Positions 11,191-21,840 of a stretch of DNA of 64,000 nucleotides are shown here, one piece after another. How positions within the stretch are numbered: the stretch's first letter is position 1; every line of letters starts with the position of its first letter. Source of the stretch: Tuctoria greenei (lineage: Eukaryota; Streptophyta; Magnoliopsida; Poales; Poaceae); NCBI GenBank assembly GCA_036927565.1, contig JAYESD010000007.1, positions 4,051,644 to 4,115,643 on the forward strand, given 5' to 3'. Under the pieces are notes generated by a model. It had not been told where the DNA came from and did no database searches. It saw nothing but the letters and a program-made list of their open reading frames with translations. The translations under genes were made by a program, and so were the position numbers.

Positions 11191-12978
11191 CTAGTCCTCA
11201 TCTTCTCCACTTTCGCTCTCAGTGGCTTCGGAGTCTTCAATGTTTGCCTCTGGCTCTTCGTCGTTGTCGTCGTTGTTGGAGGATTCCCTTGCCGAGGGAG
11301 CTGCCCGAGAGGAGCTTCCATCCTCCTGGAGCTGAGCAAGCTCATCGGCAGTGAAGACGGGGAAAGGAGTAATCTCCCCATCACTCTCCTCAGGAGATGA
11401 CATCGGAACTTCAAGCTTCTCACACACCGCCTTGAGATACTTCTCTTGGCGCTTGTGTGCCCTCTGAGCGCGAATCTCTTGCTTCCAGCACGAGGTGAAG
11501 ATGGCTTTGAAGCACTTGAAGAACGCACTCATGGACTGAGGCGGAGGCGGAGAAGGAGGCGCCACTGGGCGAGACGGAGGATCTGCATTCTTGCGTCTTG
11601 GAGGCACCGGCACATTTGGCGGCTTCTGGGGGCGCAGAGATCGGTGCGATACATCCTTGACAAAGGACACGCCCGACACTTTTTCAATAAGGCACATAAT
11701 GTAAGGGGCATACCCGCACGCCCTGTTGGGGGTATGCGAGATGTTGAAGATATCGTCGAAGATGTAGTCGACGAGATTGAACTTCTCTTCCCCATCAATC
11801 AGAATGAGCAGGTGCCTTAGGTTTCCTTGAATGACCCCTGCATCACCGTCCTTGGGTGCAATGGTCCTCCTAAGTATCCGGTTCATGATGCTGTAGAAGG
11901 TCTTGATGTTCCGAGCTAGTCCGGCATCAAACGGGAGATGGCTTGGATACATGTAAGCCAGCTCCTCACGATCCACTGCCTTGAGGTTCGAGATAATGAT
12001 CTCGTGGTCCATGTGAGCCTCAAGACCAAGGATCCTTGCAAACTCAGCATAGGTGACAGAGTATTGTTCACCATGAGTCATCCAAATTATCCTCCTGTCA
12101 CCTGAGCTTGTGAAATAGATTGTGGAGTAGAATTGGAGAATAACTTCCACATTCCAATCATATTTGAAGCCCATGATCTTCTTGAGATCATGGCGCTCGG
12201 CAGCTTCAATCACGGCATCAAAGGCCGAGTGCTCCTTCTTCGCCATATAGTCCCAGTCCACCCACTGAGCCTCTATCACTGGCTTTTTCATTTGTTGGTA
12301 GACTAGCCTGTAATAGTCACAGTGGAAGTCACACCAAAATCTGGGATCTGCCGTGCTCCTCTCAAACTTGTAGACCTTTTCTTCCCTTAGCCTCCTGGCC
12401 TTTTCAGACCCTTTGCCATGAAATACATTGGCAGACAATTCCTTCTGTCTGTTGGGATTCCTCTCTGGTGTGTGAACTTCAAGGGGGCCAATGGAGGTGG
12501 CTTTCCCTTTCTCTTTGATCACAACACCTCCAGCTGCCTTCTTGGCTGGCACCTTGATGGAGGGCTTCTTCTTCTTCGGCTCGACTGGAGCCGGAGCCTT
12601 TCCCTTCTTGGGGTCACGCTCGACCCTGGGCTCAGGTTCCATTTGAGCTGGCTCTTTGCCCTTCGCCTTCTCGCCAACAGTGACGAGTTTCTTCCGTTTG
12701 GGGGCATTGGCCTCAGCGGCCCTGGAGTTGTGAGCCTCCCTATCTTCCCTTTTCTTCTTCCTCAGCTCATTTAGAGACTCTGCGGTTGCTCGAGCTATGG
12801 CTTCTTCCTCGTTGTAGATGCTAGCTGCAACTTTGGAGGCTTCGAGGGCTTTCAGCCGCCTCTCTTCCTTTGCCTTTTGCGCCTCTAAAAGTGCAGCCTT
12901 GGTCCTTGCCTCGGCAATTTGGGCCTTGGTACGCCCCTCGAGGTTGACACGCGGAGGAGAGCGCTCGGAGTTCGACAT
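11191..12978 (-). CDS. S2 envelope-like third ORF (Transposase_32-type protein)
   Basis: Intact 595-residue ORF downstream of pol, in the place of the Sirevirus envelope-like gene. The ATG at 12978 was chosen because it begins the MSNSERSPPR stretch; the frame is open upstream without another ATG. The N-terminal third is highly charged with a coiled coil (KAQIAEARTKAALLEAQKAK) and basic, lysine-rich linkers. From about residue 190 a globular part with the FYSTIYFTSSGDRRIIWMTH and FARILGLEAHMD motifs matches the plant putative transposon protein family (Transposase_32). A Pro-rich stretch and a very acidic tail end it. I see no signal peptide and no convincing membrane segment, so a true envelope role is doubtful; its function is unknown. 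Confidence 0.82.
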   Translation of the reverse strand: MSNSERSPPRVNLEGRTKAQIAEARTKAALLEAQKAKEERRLKALEASKVAASIYNEEEAIARATAESLNELRKKKREDREAHNSRAAEANAPKRKKLVTVGEKAKGKEPAQMEPEPRVERDPKKGKAPAPVEPKKKKPSIKVPAKKAAGGVVIKEKGKATSIGPLEVHTPERNPNRQKELSANVFHGKGSEKARRLREEKVYKFERSTADPRFWCDFHCDYYRLVYQQMKKPVIEAQWVDWDYMAKKEHSAFDAVIEAAERHDLKKIMGFKYDWNVEVILQFYSTIYFTSSGDRRIIWMTHGEQYSVTYAEFARILGLEAHMDHEIIISNLKAVDREELAYMYPSHLPFDAGLARNIKTFYSIMNRILRRTIAPKDGDAGVIQGNLRHLLILIDGEEKFNLVDYIFDDIFNISHTPNRACGYAPYIMCLIEKVSGVSFVKDVSHRSLRPQKPPNVPVPPRRKNADPPSRPVAPPSPPPPQSMSAFFKCFKAIFTSCWKQEIRAQRAHKRQEKYLKAVCEKLEVPMSSPEESDGEITPFPVFTADELAQLQEDGSSSRAAPSARESSNNDDNDEEPEANIEDSEATESESGEDED

Positions 12979-13081
12979 TCTGTGCAAAGGATGAAGAGAG
13001 GAAGATATGAGCCTAGGAAGAAGAAGTATTGCCGAAAAGATCTCGAGAACCAACTAGAAGTAGGGTTTGCCCTGTGCAAAC

Positions 13082-13721
13082 CGGACTTGTCCGCCCCAGG
13101 GGCGGACTAGTCCGCCGGCCGGACTTGTCCGCCAGGTGGCCGGACTAGTCCGGGTTACACAGGAAGAACCCTAACCCTAATCGATTCATCAAAAAATTTG
13201 TGAACCAATGCGCAATACTCCTAGGCTATGATTGTAAGGGTGTATAGAACAACATTAATGAAGGTGTTCCTATCAAAAACTTGAAGAATCAAGAATGGGG
13301 CTAGTTTTTGAGGAACGGTGAAATACCTTCAAAAATCCGCTTGAGTCGTCGAAATCGGCGTGGATCTCGAAGGTGGAGCGCGGGGAAGTGATCCCTTACT
13401 CCCAAGGACTTCGATGCGCGGATTGGAGTTGAGTTTTGGTGGTTGGAGCGCAAAATCGCCGATTTGGGGGCGGTTGTGCGCGCGTGGAAGCTAGAGAGAC
13501 AAGTGAGAGAGAGAGAGAGGGGTCCGGGCCGCTTGGGGGTTTAAGTCCCCAAGGGGCCGGACTAGTCCGGTTGAGGGGCCGGACTAGTCCGGTCTGCGGA
13601 CCAGACCCAGACTAGTCCGGGTCCGGACTTGTCCGGTGGAAGGCCGGACTAGTCCGGTGTGCGAACTAGCCGCGGACTAGTCTGATCCGGACTTGTCCGG
13701 CCATAGGGGCGGACTAGTCCG
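13082..13721 (-). repeat. S2 palindrome clusters between pol and the envelope-like ORF
   Basis: Two clusters (13082-13155 and 13558-13721) hold six exact CGGACTAGTCCG palindromes and several CGGACTTGTCCG variants, the same motif as in the LTR. Between the outer cluster and the envelope-like ORF lies a TTAAA-containing motif (13538-13546, minus strand GACTTAAAC) flanked by G/C runs, resembling the GGGACCCC-TATA-GGGACCCCC context of the LTR TATA box. A GA-rich leader follows (13499-13520). No protein frame is supported in 12979-13944. Confidence 0.8.
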
Positions 13722-13944
13722 GTCCAGCTGGGCCGAAAAACAATATATTTGGGTTTTGCCCATAGAGATAAGTCCTTTGGTACGAATATAGCAAGGAAAA
13801 CATGACAAGCATGATTATGAGCCAATAAGGGACAACTTATGAACATTTTCATGAAGAAAATAGATTTCTCAAACAAATTTGAGGAGAAATCAACATAGAG
13901 AGGAGTTTTTCGAAATGTGGCTCAAAATATATGAGGAATGGTGT

Positions 13945-16900
13945 TTAAGCCACGTTTCGAGAATCCAACACGTTGAGCTCACTTCTTAGCTCACAGAAAC
14001 GCTTCTCGTCAAGAGGCTTTGTGAAGATGTCCGCAAGTTGATGTTCCGTCCTCACATGCGAAATCTCAATGTCTCCCTTCATTGAGTGATCTCGCAGGAA
14101 ATGGTGTCGAATGTCTATATGTTTGGTCCTAGAGTGTTCCACCGGATTATGGGCTATCTTGATTGCACTCTCGTTGTCACACAAGAGTGGAATTTTACGC
14201 AGGTTAATCCCATAATCCCTAAGAGTTTGTCGCATCCAAAGAAGTTGTGCACAACAACTTCCGGCTGCAACATATTCCGCTTCGGCGGTGGATAGAGCAA
14301 TAGAGTTTTGCTTCTTGGAGGACCAAGACACAAGAGATCGACCTAAGAATTGGCACGTACCCGATGTGCTCTTCCTATCAACTTTGCACCCCGCATAGTC
14401 CGCATCGGAATATCCAATGAGGTTAAACTTGGATCCTTTGGGGTACCAAAGTCCTAGGGTAGGTGTGTGTACAAGGTATCTCAAGATCCTTTTAACGGCG
14501 GTCAAATGACAAGCCTTGGGTGCTGCTTGAAAGCGTGCACACATGGACACACTTAGCATGATATCGGGCCTAGATGCACAAAGATAGAGGAGTGATCCGA
14601 TCATAGACCTATATAGCTTTTGATCCACACTTGGACCGTCCTCATTTAGGTCTAGGTGTCCATTTGTCCCCATAGGGGTTTTGATGGGTTTTGCTTTGTC
14701 CATGTCAAACTTTCTTAGAATATCTTGAGTATACTTAGTTTGACTTATGAACGTCCCTTCTTTGAGTTGTTTCACTTGAAATCCTAGAAAGAACTTCAAC
14801 TCACCCATCATGGACATTTCAAACCTCTCCGTCATTATCTTGGAGAACTCATCACAAAACACCTTATTTGTGGAACCAAATATGATGTCATCCACATATA
14901 TTTGGCACACAAAAAGATCCTCATTGAAGTGTTTTGTGAAAAGGGTATAATCCGCTTTTCCTATCCTAAAACCATTTTCAACTAAAAAGTCTCTTAAGCA
15001 CTCATACCAAGCTCTAGGAGCTTGCTTGAGACCATAAAGAGCCTTTCGCAATTTGTAAACATGGTTTGGATAGTCTTGGTCTTCAAACCCTGGAGGTTGC
15101 TCTACATAAACTTCTTCCTTGATTGGGCCATTAAGGAATGCACTCTTAACATCCATTTGGTAGAGTTTGAAGTCATGATGAGTAGCAAAGGCTAGTAGTA
15201 TCCGAATTGACTCAAGCCTAGCTACGGGGGCAAATGTCTCATCAAAGTCCAATCCTTCAACTTGTGAGTATCCTTTTGCCACAAGTCGTGCCTTGTTCCT
15301 AGTTACCACGCCATGCTCATCTTGTTTGTTGCGAAACACCCACTTGGTTCCAACAACATTAGCTTGAGGGCGCTTGACAAGCTCCCAAACCTTGTTCCTT
15401 TCAAAGTTGTTGAGCTCCTCTTGCATGGCAACTACCCAATCTGGATCCCTTAAGGCATCTTCAACCTTATGTGGTTCCAAGGATGAGACAAAAGAGAAAT
15501 GCTCACAAAAGTTTGCAACACGTGAGCGTGTTGTTACTCCTTTTGTGATATCTCCTAGAATGTTGTCAACGGGATGGTCCCGTTGAACACTTTGATGAAC
15601 ACGAGGATGCGGGGGTTGACCTCTTGAATTACTTGGTTCATCTTCTTCACTTTGGTCTCCCCCTTGATCCAAGCCTCCCCCTTGATCTTCATTCTCATTA
15701 TCACTTTGGGGAGCTTCTAGTGGATCTTCAACTTGTCCAATGGGGATTTGACCTACTTCATAATGATGATGGTCACTTGGGCTTTGAGATGGTTCTTGTG
15801 GGCGAACATCTCCAAGTGCCATTTTCCTTAGAGCTTCTAGTGGAGGTTCCTCTTGATCAAGGGCATGTTGATCAACTTGCTCCACTTGAGAGCCATTGGT
15901 TTCGTCAAACACCACGTCACGTGCTACTTCAACAATTCCGGAGGATTTGTTGAACACACGGTATGCATGAGTGTTTGAGTCATATCCAAGCAAGAAACCC
16001 TCATCGGACTTTGAAGCAAACTTCGAAGTCCTAGGCTTCTTGTTGAGGATATAGCATTTGCTACCAAAGACCCGAAAGTAAGAAACATTGGGTTTCTTAC
16101 CAATGAGAGGCTCATAAGGAGTCTTCTTGAGGAGGCGATGAAGGTACAATCGATTCACGGCATGGCAAGCGGTGTTAACCGCTTCCGCCCAAAACCGGTC
16201 CGATGTTTTGTACTCATCTAGCATCGTCCTTGACATCTCAATGAGCGTCCTATTCTTTCTTTCGGCTATGCCATTTTGTTGTGGAGAATAGGGAGCGGAA
16301 AACTCATGCTTGATGCCCTCCTCATCTAGGAACTCTTCTACTTGCATGTTTTTGAATTCGGTGCCATTGTCACTCCTTATAGCCTTTATCCTTAAGGTAA
16401 ACTCATTTTGAGCTCTCCTTAGAAATTTCTTGAGGACACCGGGAGTTTCACTTTTATCATGCAAGAAGAACACCCAAGTATATCTAGAGAAGTCATCAAC
16501 GATGACTAGACCATACTTGCTGCCACCAATGCTAATGTACGCAATGGGGCCAAAAAGATCCATATGGAGTAACTCCAAAGGTCTAGTTGTTGTCATGATA
16601 TTCTTAGAGGGGTGTTGAGCTCCTACTTGCTTTCCCGCTTGGCAAGCACTACATGGCCTATCCTTTTCAAATACTACATCCTTTAGGCCACGAACATGCT
16701 CACCCTTAAGGAGCTTTTGAAGGTTCCTCATTCCAACATGGGCTAGCCTTCTATGCCAAAGCCATCCCATGTTGGCTTTTGCCATTAAGCATGTGTCAAG
16801 TTGAGCTTTATCCGCGGTGAAGTCCACAAGATAGAGCTTTCCCTTGAGCACTCCCTTAAAGGCTATCGAGTCATTACCTTCTCTAATGACACTCACTCCC

Positions 16901-17187
16901 TCACTAGTGAACACACATTTATATCCTCTATCACATAGCTGTGATATGGATAGGAGATTATAGTCTAGAGAATCAACATGCAAGACATTTGATAAAGTAT
17001 GTAATGAGGAGATAGAAATTTTACCGGAGCCAAGGATTTTCCCTTGGCTATTGTCCCCAAAGAAGATTCCTTCACTTGGGTCCTTATTCTCCTCATACTC
17101 TATGAACATGCTTCTCTCTCCGGTCATGTGGTTGGTGCATCCGCTATCCAATACCCATTTCGATCCACCGGAGGAGTAAGCCTGCAA
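13945..17187 (-). CDS. S2 pol polyprotein (protease, integrase, RT, RNase H)
   Basis: Intact frame of about 1080 codons. Protease active site DSGC at residues 14-17. Integrase zinc region with HRRLAH (145-150) and CSAC (179-182). Integrase catalytic D210, D273 and E309, with SPQQNGIAER around the last. Reverse transcriptase with KARLVAKGY, LYGLKQAPRAWY (717-728) and the YVDD active site (764-767). RNase H with DADYAG, STAEAEYVA and LCDNESAIK near the end. Every catalytic motif I looked for is present. The frame lies in -1 relative to gag and opens about 20 bases before 17187, overlapping the gag end by roughly a dozen bases at an A-rich stretch (17199-17212). This suggests -1 frameshifting, though internal initiation is possible. 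The start given is only the first residue before the protease. Confidence 0.93.
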   Translation of the reverse strand: MQAYSSGGSKWVLDSGCTNHMTGERSMFIEYEENKDPSEGIFFGDNSQGKILGSGKISISSLHTLSNVLHVDSLDYNLLSISQLCDRGYKCVFTSEGVSVIREGNDSIAFKGVLKGKLYLVDFTADKAQLDTCLMAKANMGWLWHRRLAHVGMRNLQKLLKGEHVRGLKDVVFEKDRPCSACQAGKQVGAQHPSKNIMTTTRPLELLHMDLFGPIAYISIGGSKYGLVIVDDFSRYTWVFFLHDKSETPGVLKKFLRRAQNEFTLRIKAIRSDNGTEFKNMQVEEFLDEEGIKHEFSAPYSPQQNGIAERKNRTLIEMSRTMLDEYKTSDRFWAEAVNTACHAVNRLYLHRLLKKTPYEPLIGKKPNVSYFRVFGSKCYILNKKPRTSKFASKSDEGFLLGYDSNTHAYRVFNKSSGIVEVARDVVFDETNGSQVEQVDQHALDQEEPPLEALRKMALGDVRPQEPSQSPSDHHHYEVGQIPIGQVEDPLEAPQSDNENEDQGGGLDQGGDQSEEDEPSNSRGQPPHPRVHQSVQRDHPVDNILGDITKGVTTRSRVANFCEHFSFVSSLEPHKVEDALRDPDWVVAMQEELNNFERNKVWELVKRPQANVVGTKWVFRNKQDEHGVVTRNKARLVAKGYSQVEGLDFDETFAPVARLESIRILLAFATHHDFKLYQMDVKSAFLNGPIKEEVYVEQPPGFEDQDYPNHVYKLRKALYGLKQAPRAWYECLRDFLVENGFRIGKADYTLFTKHFNEDLFVCQIYVDDIIFGSTNKVFCDEFSKIMTERFEMSMMGELKFFLGFQVKQLKEGTFISQTKYTQDILRKFDMDKAKPIKTPMGTNGHLDLNEDGPSVDQKLYRSMIGSLLYLCASRPDIMLSVSMCARFQAAPKACHLTAVKRILRYLVHTPTLGLWYPKGSKFNLIGYSDADYAGCKVDRKSTSGTCQFLGRSLVSWSSKKQNSIALSTAEAEYVAAGSCCAQLLWMRQTLRDYGINLRKIPLLCDNESAIKIAHNPVEHSRTKHIDIRHHFLRDHSMKGDIEISHVRTEHQLADIFTKPLDEKRFCELRSELNVLDSRNVA

Positions 17188-17195
17188 AACAAGTT

Positions 17196-19481
17196 TTATG
17201 CCTTTCTTTTAGGTACCCAAGCGGAGTTGGGTCCTTTGACATTAGTGGTTAGGCATTTTGGCACCCATACGCAAGGCTTGGGGCTCTTGCGGAGTGGCCC
17301 AACATATCTAGCAAACACCTTGCCGTGTTTGTTCTTCTTCAACACATAAGATGCATCAAAATCATGAAATAAATGATGCGGTTCAGATTTAGGCAAGTTT
17401 TTGCTAGAGGGTGAGTTCTTTTCATTTTTAGTTTGAGATGAACTCCCCTTAACAAAGACAATCATGTCTTTGCCATACTTGGAGGTTTTGGCGTTATGCC
17501 TTGCACCTCTAGTATAGCCAAGACCATCCTTGACATGGGGTGGTCTTGTGTTGGTGAATGCACTTCGTGCATATGCCACCTTTTCCTTGTCAAAGATGGC
17601 ACCCTTAGGTGCTTGTTTGCCTTGTGCTAGGTTGAGTTCATCCTTAAGTTTAAGGATCAAGTTGGAGCACTTGCAAGGTGATGTTGCCTTGGATGAGGCC
17701 TTTGAGGGGTTTGAGCTCTTGAAGGAAGAGGTTACATTGTTCTTGAGTGACTCAACTTGAGTCTCAAGGATCTTGTTAGCTTTTGACAAGCTTCCAAGTT
17801 CATCCTTGAGCTCAATCGACTTCTCCTCAAGACTTGAACACGTTTTCTTGCAAAGAGCAAGTTCGTGTTCCAATGCCTTGCTCTTCTCTCTTTCGAGCTC
17901 AAGGAGCTCATCAAGCTCTTGACATCTCTCCTTCTCAAGGATGAGCATGTCCTCCTGTCTGTTGATGAGATCTTCCTTCTCAAAGATCTCATCCATAAGC
18001 AACTTCATCCTACGCAAGGTGCTTTTGCTTATGTCCTTAAACATATGCTCATTTTCACTAGCGCTATCAAAATCATCATGTGAGGAAGTTGGGGAGGAAG
18101 GATGAGATGTTACCTTTCTCTTTCCTTCCCTTGCCATAAGGCAAGTAGGCTTGTGGTCGTTGTTGAGGTTGGGGAAGAGCTTGCCTCCCTTGGAGTTCCT
18201 CCCGATGGCTATGGTGGCCATCTTCTCCTCTTCTTCTTCGGAGGAGGACTCATCGTTAGAGTCCCACTCCTTCCCCAAATGGGCTTGTCCGGAGGGCCTC
18301 TTCTTCTTGAAGAATCTCCTTTCTTGAGGCTTCCCTTCCTTCTTCTTCTTCGTTTCTTCGTGTGGGCAATCAGCGATGAAGTGCCCATACTCGCCACAGT
18401 TGTAGCAAGACCTTCTTTATTTGGGCCTTGCTCTTTCCTTTCCCTTGCCCTCATAGTTGTGCCCCCCTTTCTTCCTCCTCATCATTCTCTTGAATTTGTT
18501 GATGAAGAAGGCCTCCTCCTCATCGGTGTCGAGGCTCTCCTCATCACTTTCTTCTTGCTCCTTTGAAGAGGGCGTTGCCTTGAGTGCAACGTTCTTCATC
18601 TTGGAGGCAGTGAACTTTTGGAGGTCGTTGTAGAAGAGCGCCTCCTTCTCCATGATTTCATGGTTAATGATCCTCCCAAGGACCTCCTCCGGGGTCATTT
18701 GAGTGAACCCCGGGCTTTCCCGAATCATGGAGCATAAAGAGACGTTCCTAGGCATGAATGCCCGGATCATCCTCTTCACCACCTCGTGGTCGGTCCACTT
18801 GGTGCAGCCATATGATCGGCTCTTGTTGATCAGCACCTTCAGCCGGTTGTACATGTCTTGGGGGGATTCACCATCCAAGATGGCGAATCTCCCAAGCTCT
18901 CCTTCGATGAGCTCGATCTTGGCCTCCTTGACCACTCGGTTTCCCTCATGCGCCGTCTTGAGGGTGTTCCATATGTCTTTGGCCACTTCAAGGCCATCGA
19001 CACGGTTGAACTCATCTCTAGAGAGAGATGAGATGATCACACCCGCAGCTTGAGCGTTGCGGTGGATGAGGATGGCTTGTTCTTGAGTTATGTTGTCCTC
19101 ATCCTTGGGAATCTCCACCCCGGTCATGACAATTTGCCACAACGCTGGGTTGAGTGACACGAGGTGGATCTTCATGTTGTGTTTCCACATACTGTAGTCC
19201 GTTCCATCGAATTGGGGAGGTTTCCCCAATGGGATGGATAGGTAGTGGTTGTTGGCGGCAAGGCGTTCATAGTTGAACCATTGCCGGTTGTAGTTGGCTC
19301 CGCCACCACCACTTGAATGGTTTGACGGATCAATCTTGGATATGTTCAACTTCTCCCGGAGCTTCGCCTTGAGTTGGCGAGTCTCCTCATCGTCCGTTGG
19401 CTTATCTTGATAAGCCAACGTCTCCTCACGGGTCGCCTCGTAGTTGCTGCTCGATGCATCGTCATTCACCACTCCGGCCAT
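17196..19481 (-). pseudogene. S2 gag with one in-frame stop
   Basis: About 760 codons from the ATG at 19481 (MAGVVNDDASSS). Residues about 90-320 form the UBN2-type gag domain (YSMWKHNMKIHL, LINKSRSYG). A single TAA at 18417-18419 interrupts the frame at residue 355, a few codons before the zinc knuckle CYNCGEYGHFIADC. The same frame then stays open to 17196, with a long coiled coil and a basic C-terminus ending VPKRKA. The rest of S2 is intact and its LTRs are young, so the stop may be very recent, read through, or a sequencing error. The encoded particle would otherwise lack its nucleic-acid-binding part. Confidence 0.88.
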
Positions 19482-19516
19482 CTCTCCGAGTTGTTAGACT
19501 CTTTGTGGAGAGTCCT

Positions 19517-19528
19517 GCTCTGATACCA
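19517..19528 (-). other. S2 primer-binding site
   Basis: Minus strand TGGTATCAGAGC, complementary to initiator Met-tRNA, separated by two bases from the 5' LTR. Confidence 0.92.
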
Positions 19529-19530
19529 AT

Positions 19531-21189
19531 TGAAAGTTGCCTAGAGGGGGGGTGAATAGGCTAATTGACCTGCAAATGACTTAATAAAACGAGATTAAAT
19601 CACAGGGGGCGGACTAGTCCGGTCAGGGGGCGGACTAGTCCGGTCAGCTTGCGTGAATAACCCTAAAAAGATGTTTCTAGCAAGTTTTAGGGAATTTTCT
19701 CTTTGCTACAAGTGAGTATATGTTTAAGTCAAGTTGAGCAACAACCTACACAAGAGCAAGTCAAGTTTCCACAAGTTTGTAGCAATGCGGAGTATGAAAC
19801 GAGACTACCAACCCTAGAACAAAGTAATCAATAGAGTAAATGCGAAGAACACAAGGGGGCAAGGATTTTATCCCGAGGTTCGATTCCACACAAGGAATCT
19901 ACGTCCCCGTTGAGGAGTCCACAAAAGGACCGGGTCCAACAACCCTTCCCTCACCAAGTTTACCGCACGGGCCTAACTTGGTTCTCCACTAATCACAATG
20001 GTGATTACAAAGTTCGTTGGGGCTTCTCACAAACTGAGGCTCCCACACCACAAAGATGATCAACACAATAAAGCAAACTCAATACACAGCCCACAAAGAC
20101 TCAACGAGTGCAAGAGATCAAACCGGGAGCACAAGCGCGATGTTCTTCCTCTTCTCCACCTCACTAAACCCTAATCCACTCAAGAATTAGTTTTAGAGGG
20201 AAAGTAGGCAAGAAGGAGGCTTAGGAGTGCTCCAAGTTGGCTGTGGCGGCGCTAGGGTTTGAGTTTTTCCAAAGGTATTCGAAATGAGGCCGGGGGTCCC
20301 TTTTTTATAGGGGTCCCAAGCCCAATCTGCTGACTTCAGCAAAAGGGCGGACTAGTCCGGCCACTGGCCCGGACTAGTCCGGCCTAGGGGACCACTGACC
20401 CCTTTGTCAGGTCCCGACAGCTGACACACTATCGTCACGCTACCCGCCAAACTTCAAATTCAAACGGTCACTTCCAGAACGGACTAGTCCGATCAACACC
20501 GGACTAGTCCGATCTCACACAGAGCCTACTGCTCCGTATGAAAACGGACTAGTCTGAGGACCACGGACTAGTCCGGCCCCTAGGGCGGACTAGTCCGGTC
20601 CTCCCAGACTTAGCCACAGAAGCACCTCTTCTAGCCAACCCGGACTAGTCTAGCCCCACGGGCGGACTAGTCCGTTCTCACTCAGGACCTCTTGGTCCGG
20701 TCCAAAACGGACAAGTCCGTGGTTTTGGGACTTCATCCCCAAAACCCACTCACAGCTACCCGGACTAGTCCGGCCACAAACGGACTAGTCCGATCTCAGT
20801 CAGACCCTTCTGGTCCGGCCAGAAACGGACTTGGCCGGCCAGGAACGAACTAGTCCGGCCACCTGCACGGACTAGTCCGGCCCTACGGCCAGACCACTCA
20901 TTCACTCATTTCTTTCATAGGTTTGACCTCTAAACCACTTTGAGCTCCCAAACTTGATCTCAATGCACTTTACACACACACCCTCCTATTGCTACGGCTA
21001 GTCTAACTCAATCACGCTAGAAACCCTAGTTTCTACGCTTCGAGTTGACTCCGTTTCCTTCTTTTTCCTTTTTGAGGGTTTGCGTCTCCAATTGAGTCCA
21101 TACCTGTGCTAAGATCACTTGAGCTCATTAGCAACTTAATTGTCGTCATCAATCATCCAAAACCCACGGGGAACCTAGATGCACTTTCA
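19531..21189 (-). repeat. S2 5' LTR
   Basis: 1659 bp; this copy drives transcription of S2. The CGGACTAGTCCG palindromes (19608-20880) include a group upstream of the TATA box, the nearest at 20348-20359, 38 bases upstream. Two sites that are palindromic in the other LTR are mutated here (near 20650 and 20846). Confidence 0.95.
20301..20309 (-). promoter_or_regulatory. S2 LTR TATA box
   Basis: Minus strand TATAAAAAA within GGGACCCC...GGGACCCCC, downstream of the palindrome cluster. Likely core promoter of S2. Confidence 0.65.
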
Positions 21190-21194
21190 TTCAC

Positions 21195-21840
21195 TAAGAA
21201 ATTTCCAAAAACCATTTGGGGGGTCATTCCACCATCCACACATTCTTGGATTCTGGCCAGGACACGCTTGAACGCATCCGATAGCTTTGGAACTACGTTA
21301 CAAGCATCAGTGTCAACGTTGGGGTGTCCTTGGGGCAGCTCCAACCTATCGTGCCCCCCCACTGCAATGATGACCTGGTCTTTCTTCCAGTCATCCCATT
21401 TGCCAAAGAGGAATGACTTCAAGTACTTGAAGGGACAGTTCTTGCACTTCACAAAGTAGTAGAAGCCAAGCAGCTATGTCCCCTTGTCGGTGGTATGGGC
21501 CGTGAAGAAGGTCCGGAACAACTCGATGCAGGGAGGCACGCCCGCCCACATCTCGCAAAAGTGGACGAAAGTCGCCACCAGCAGGAGGGAGTGGGGGCCG
21601 AGATGATGCAGTTGGAGGCCGTAGAAGTCCAGCAGCATCAAGATGAAACTTGAAAAAGGTGGGATCAGTCCCACCATGGCGTACGCTGATAAGTACACCA
21701 TCTCGCCACGACGATCCTTCTTGAAGGGGAGCTTACCGACCCGAATCATGTGGTTGAAAGAGGCATTGGACCACCCCATGAAGGTCCGAACCTTCATCAG
21801 ATTATCCTTGCTCTAGATGCGGCTTTTGGGAAGACCCAAC
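21195..21840 (-). pseudogene. G1 antisense ORF, 5' part (Transposase_28 domain)
   Basis: Begins near 21833 on the minus strand (KVRTFMGWSNASFNHM) and holds the hallmark segment YLSAYAMVGLIPPFSSFILMLLDFYGLQLHHL, followed by VHFCEMWAGV. One stop at about 21474 separates it from CPFKYLKSFLFGKWDDWKKDQ, which runs to the S2 insertion at 21195. It joins the part at 9081. The same domain occurs in G2 at 22604-23455 on the opposite strand. Transposase_28 is a family name only; the activity is unknown. Confidence 0.75.

Larger units (their letters stand above)
9087..21189 (-). mobile_element. Sirevirus S2, full-length Ty1/Copia element
   Basis: Complete 12.1-kb minus-strand element. It has a 5' LTR (19531-21189), a Met-tRNA primer site, gag (19481-17196), pol (17187-13945), a spacer with palindromes, an envelope-like ORF (12978-11191), repeated G-rich polypurine tracts and a 3' LTR (9087-10748), with TSD TTCAC on both sides. 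The third ORF after pol, the tRNA-Met site and the multiple AAAGGGGGAG tracts are hallmarks of Sireviruses. By eye the LTRs differ at about eight bases plus two short indels, so the insertion is recent. It interrupts G1 coding sequence, so it is younger than G1. Confidence 0.95.

Noticed and set aside
11191..12978. A genuine retroviral envelope gene in S2
   Set aside because: I see no signal peptide, no convincing membrane segment and no glycoprotein features; only the position fits. It is called envelope-like.
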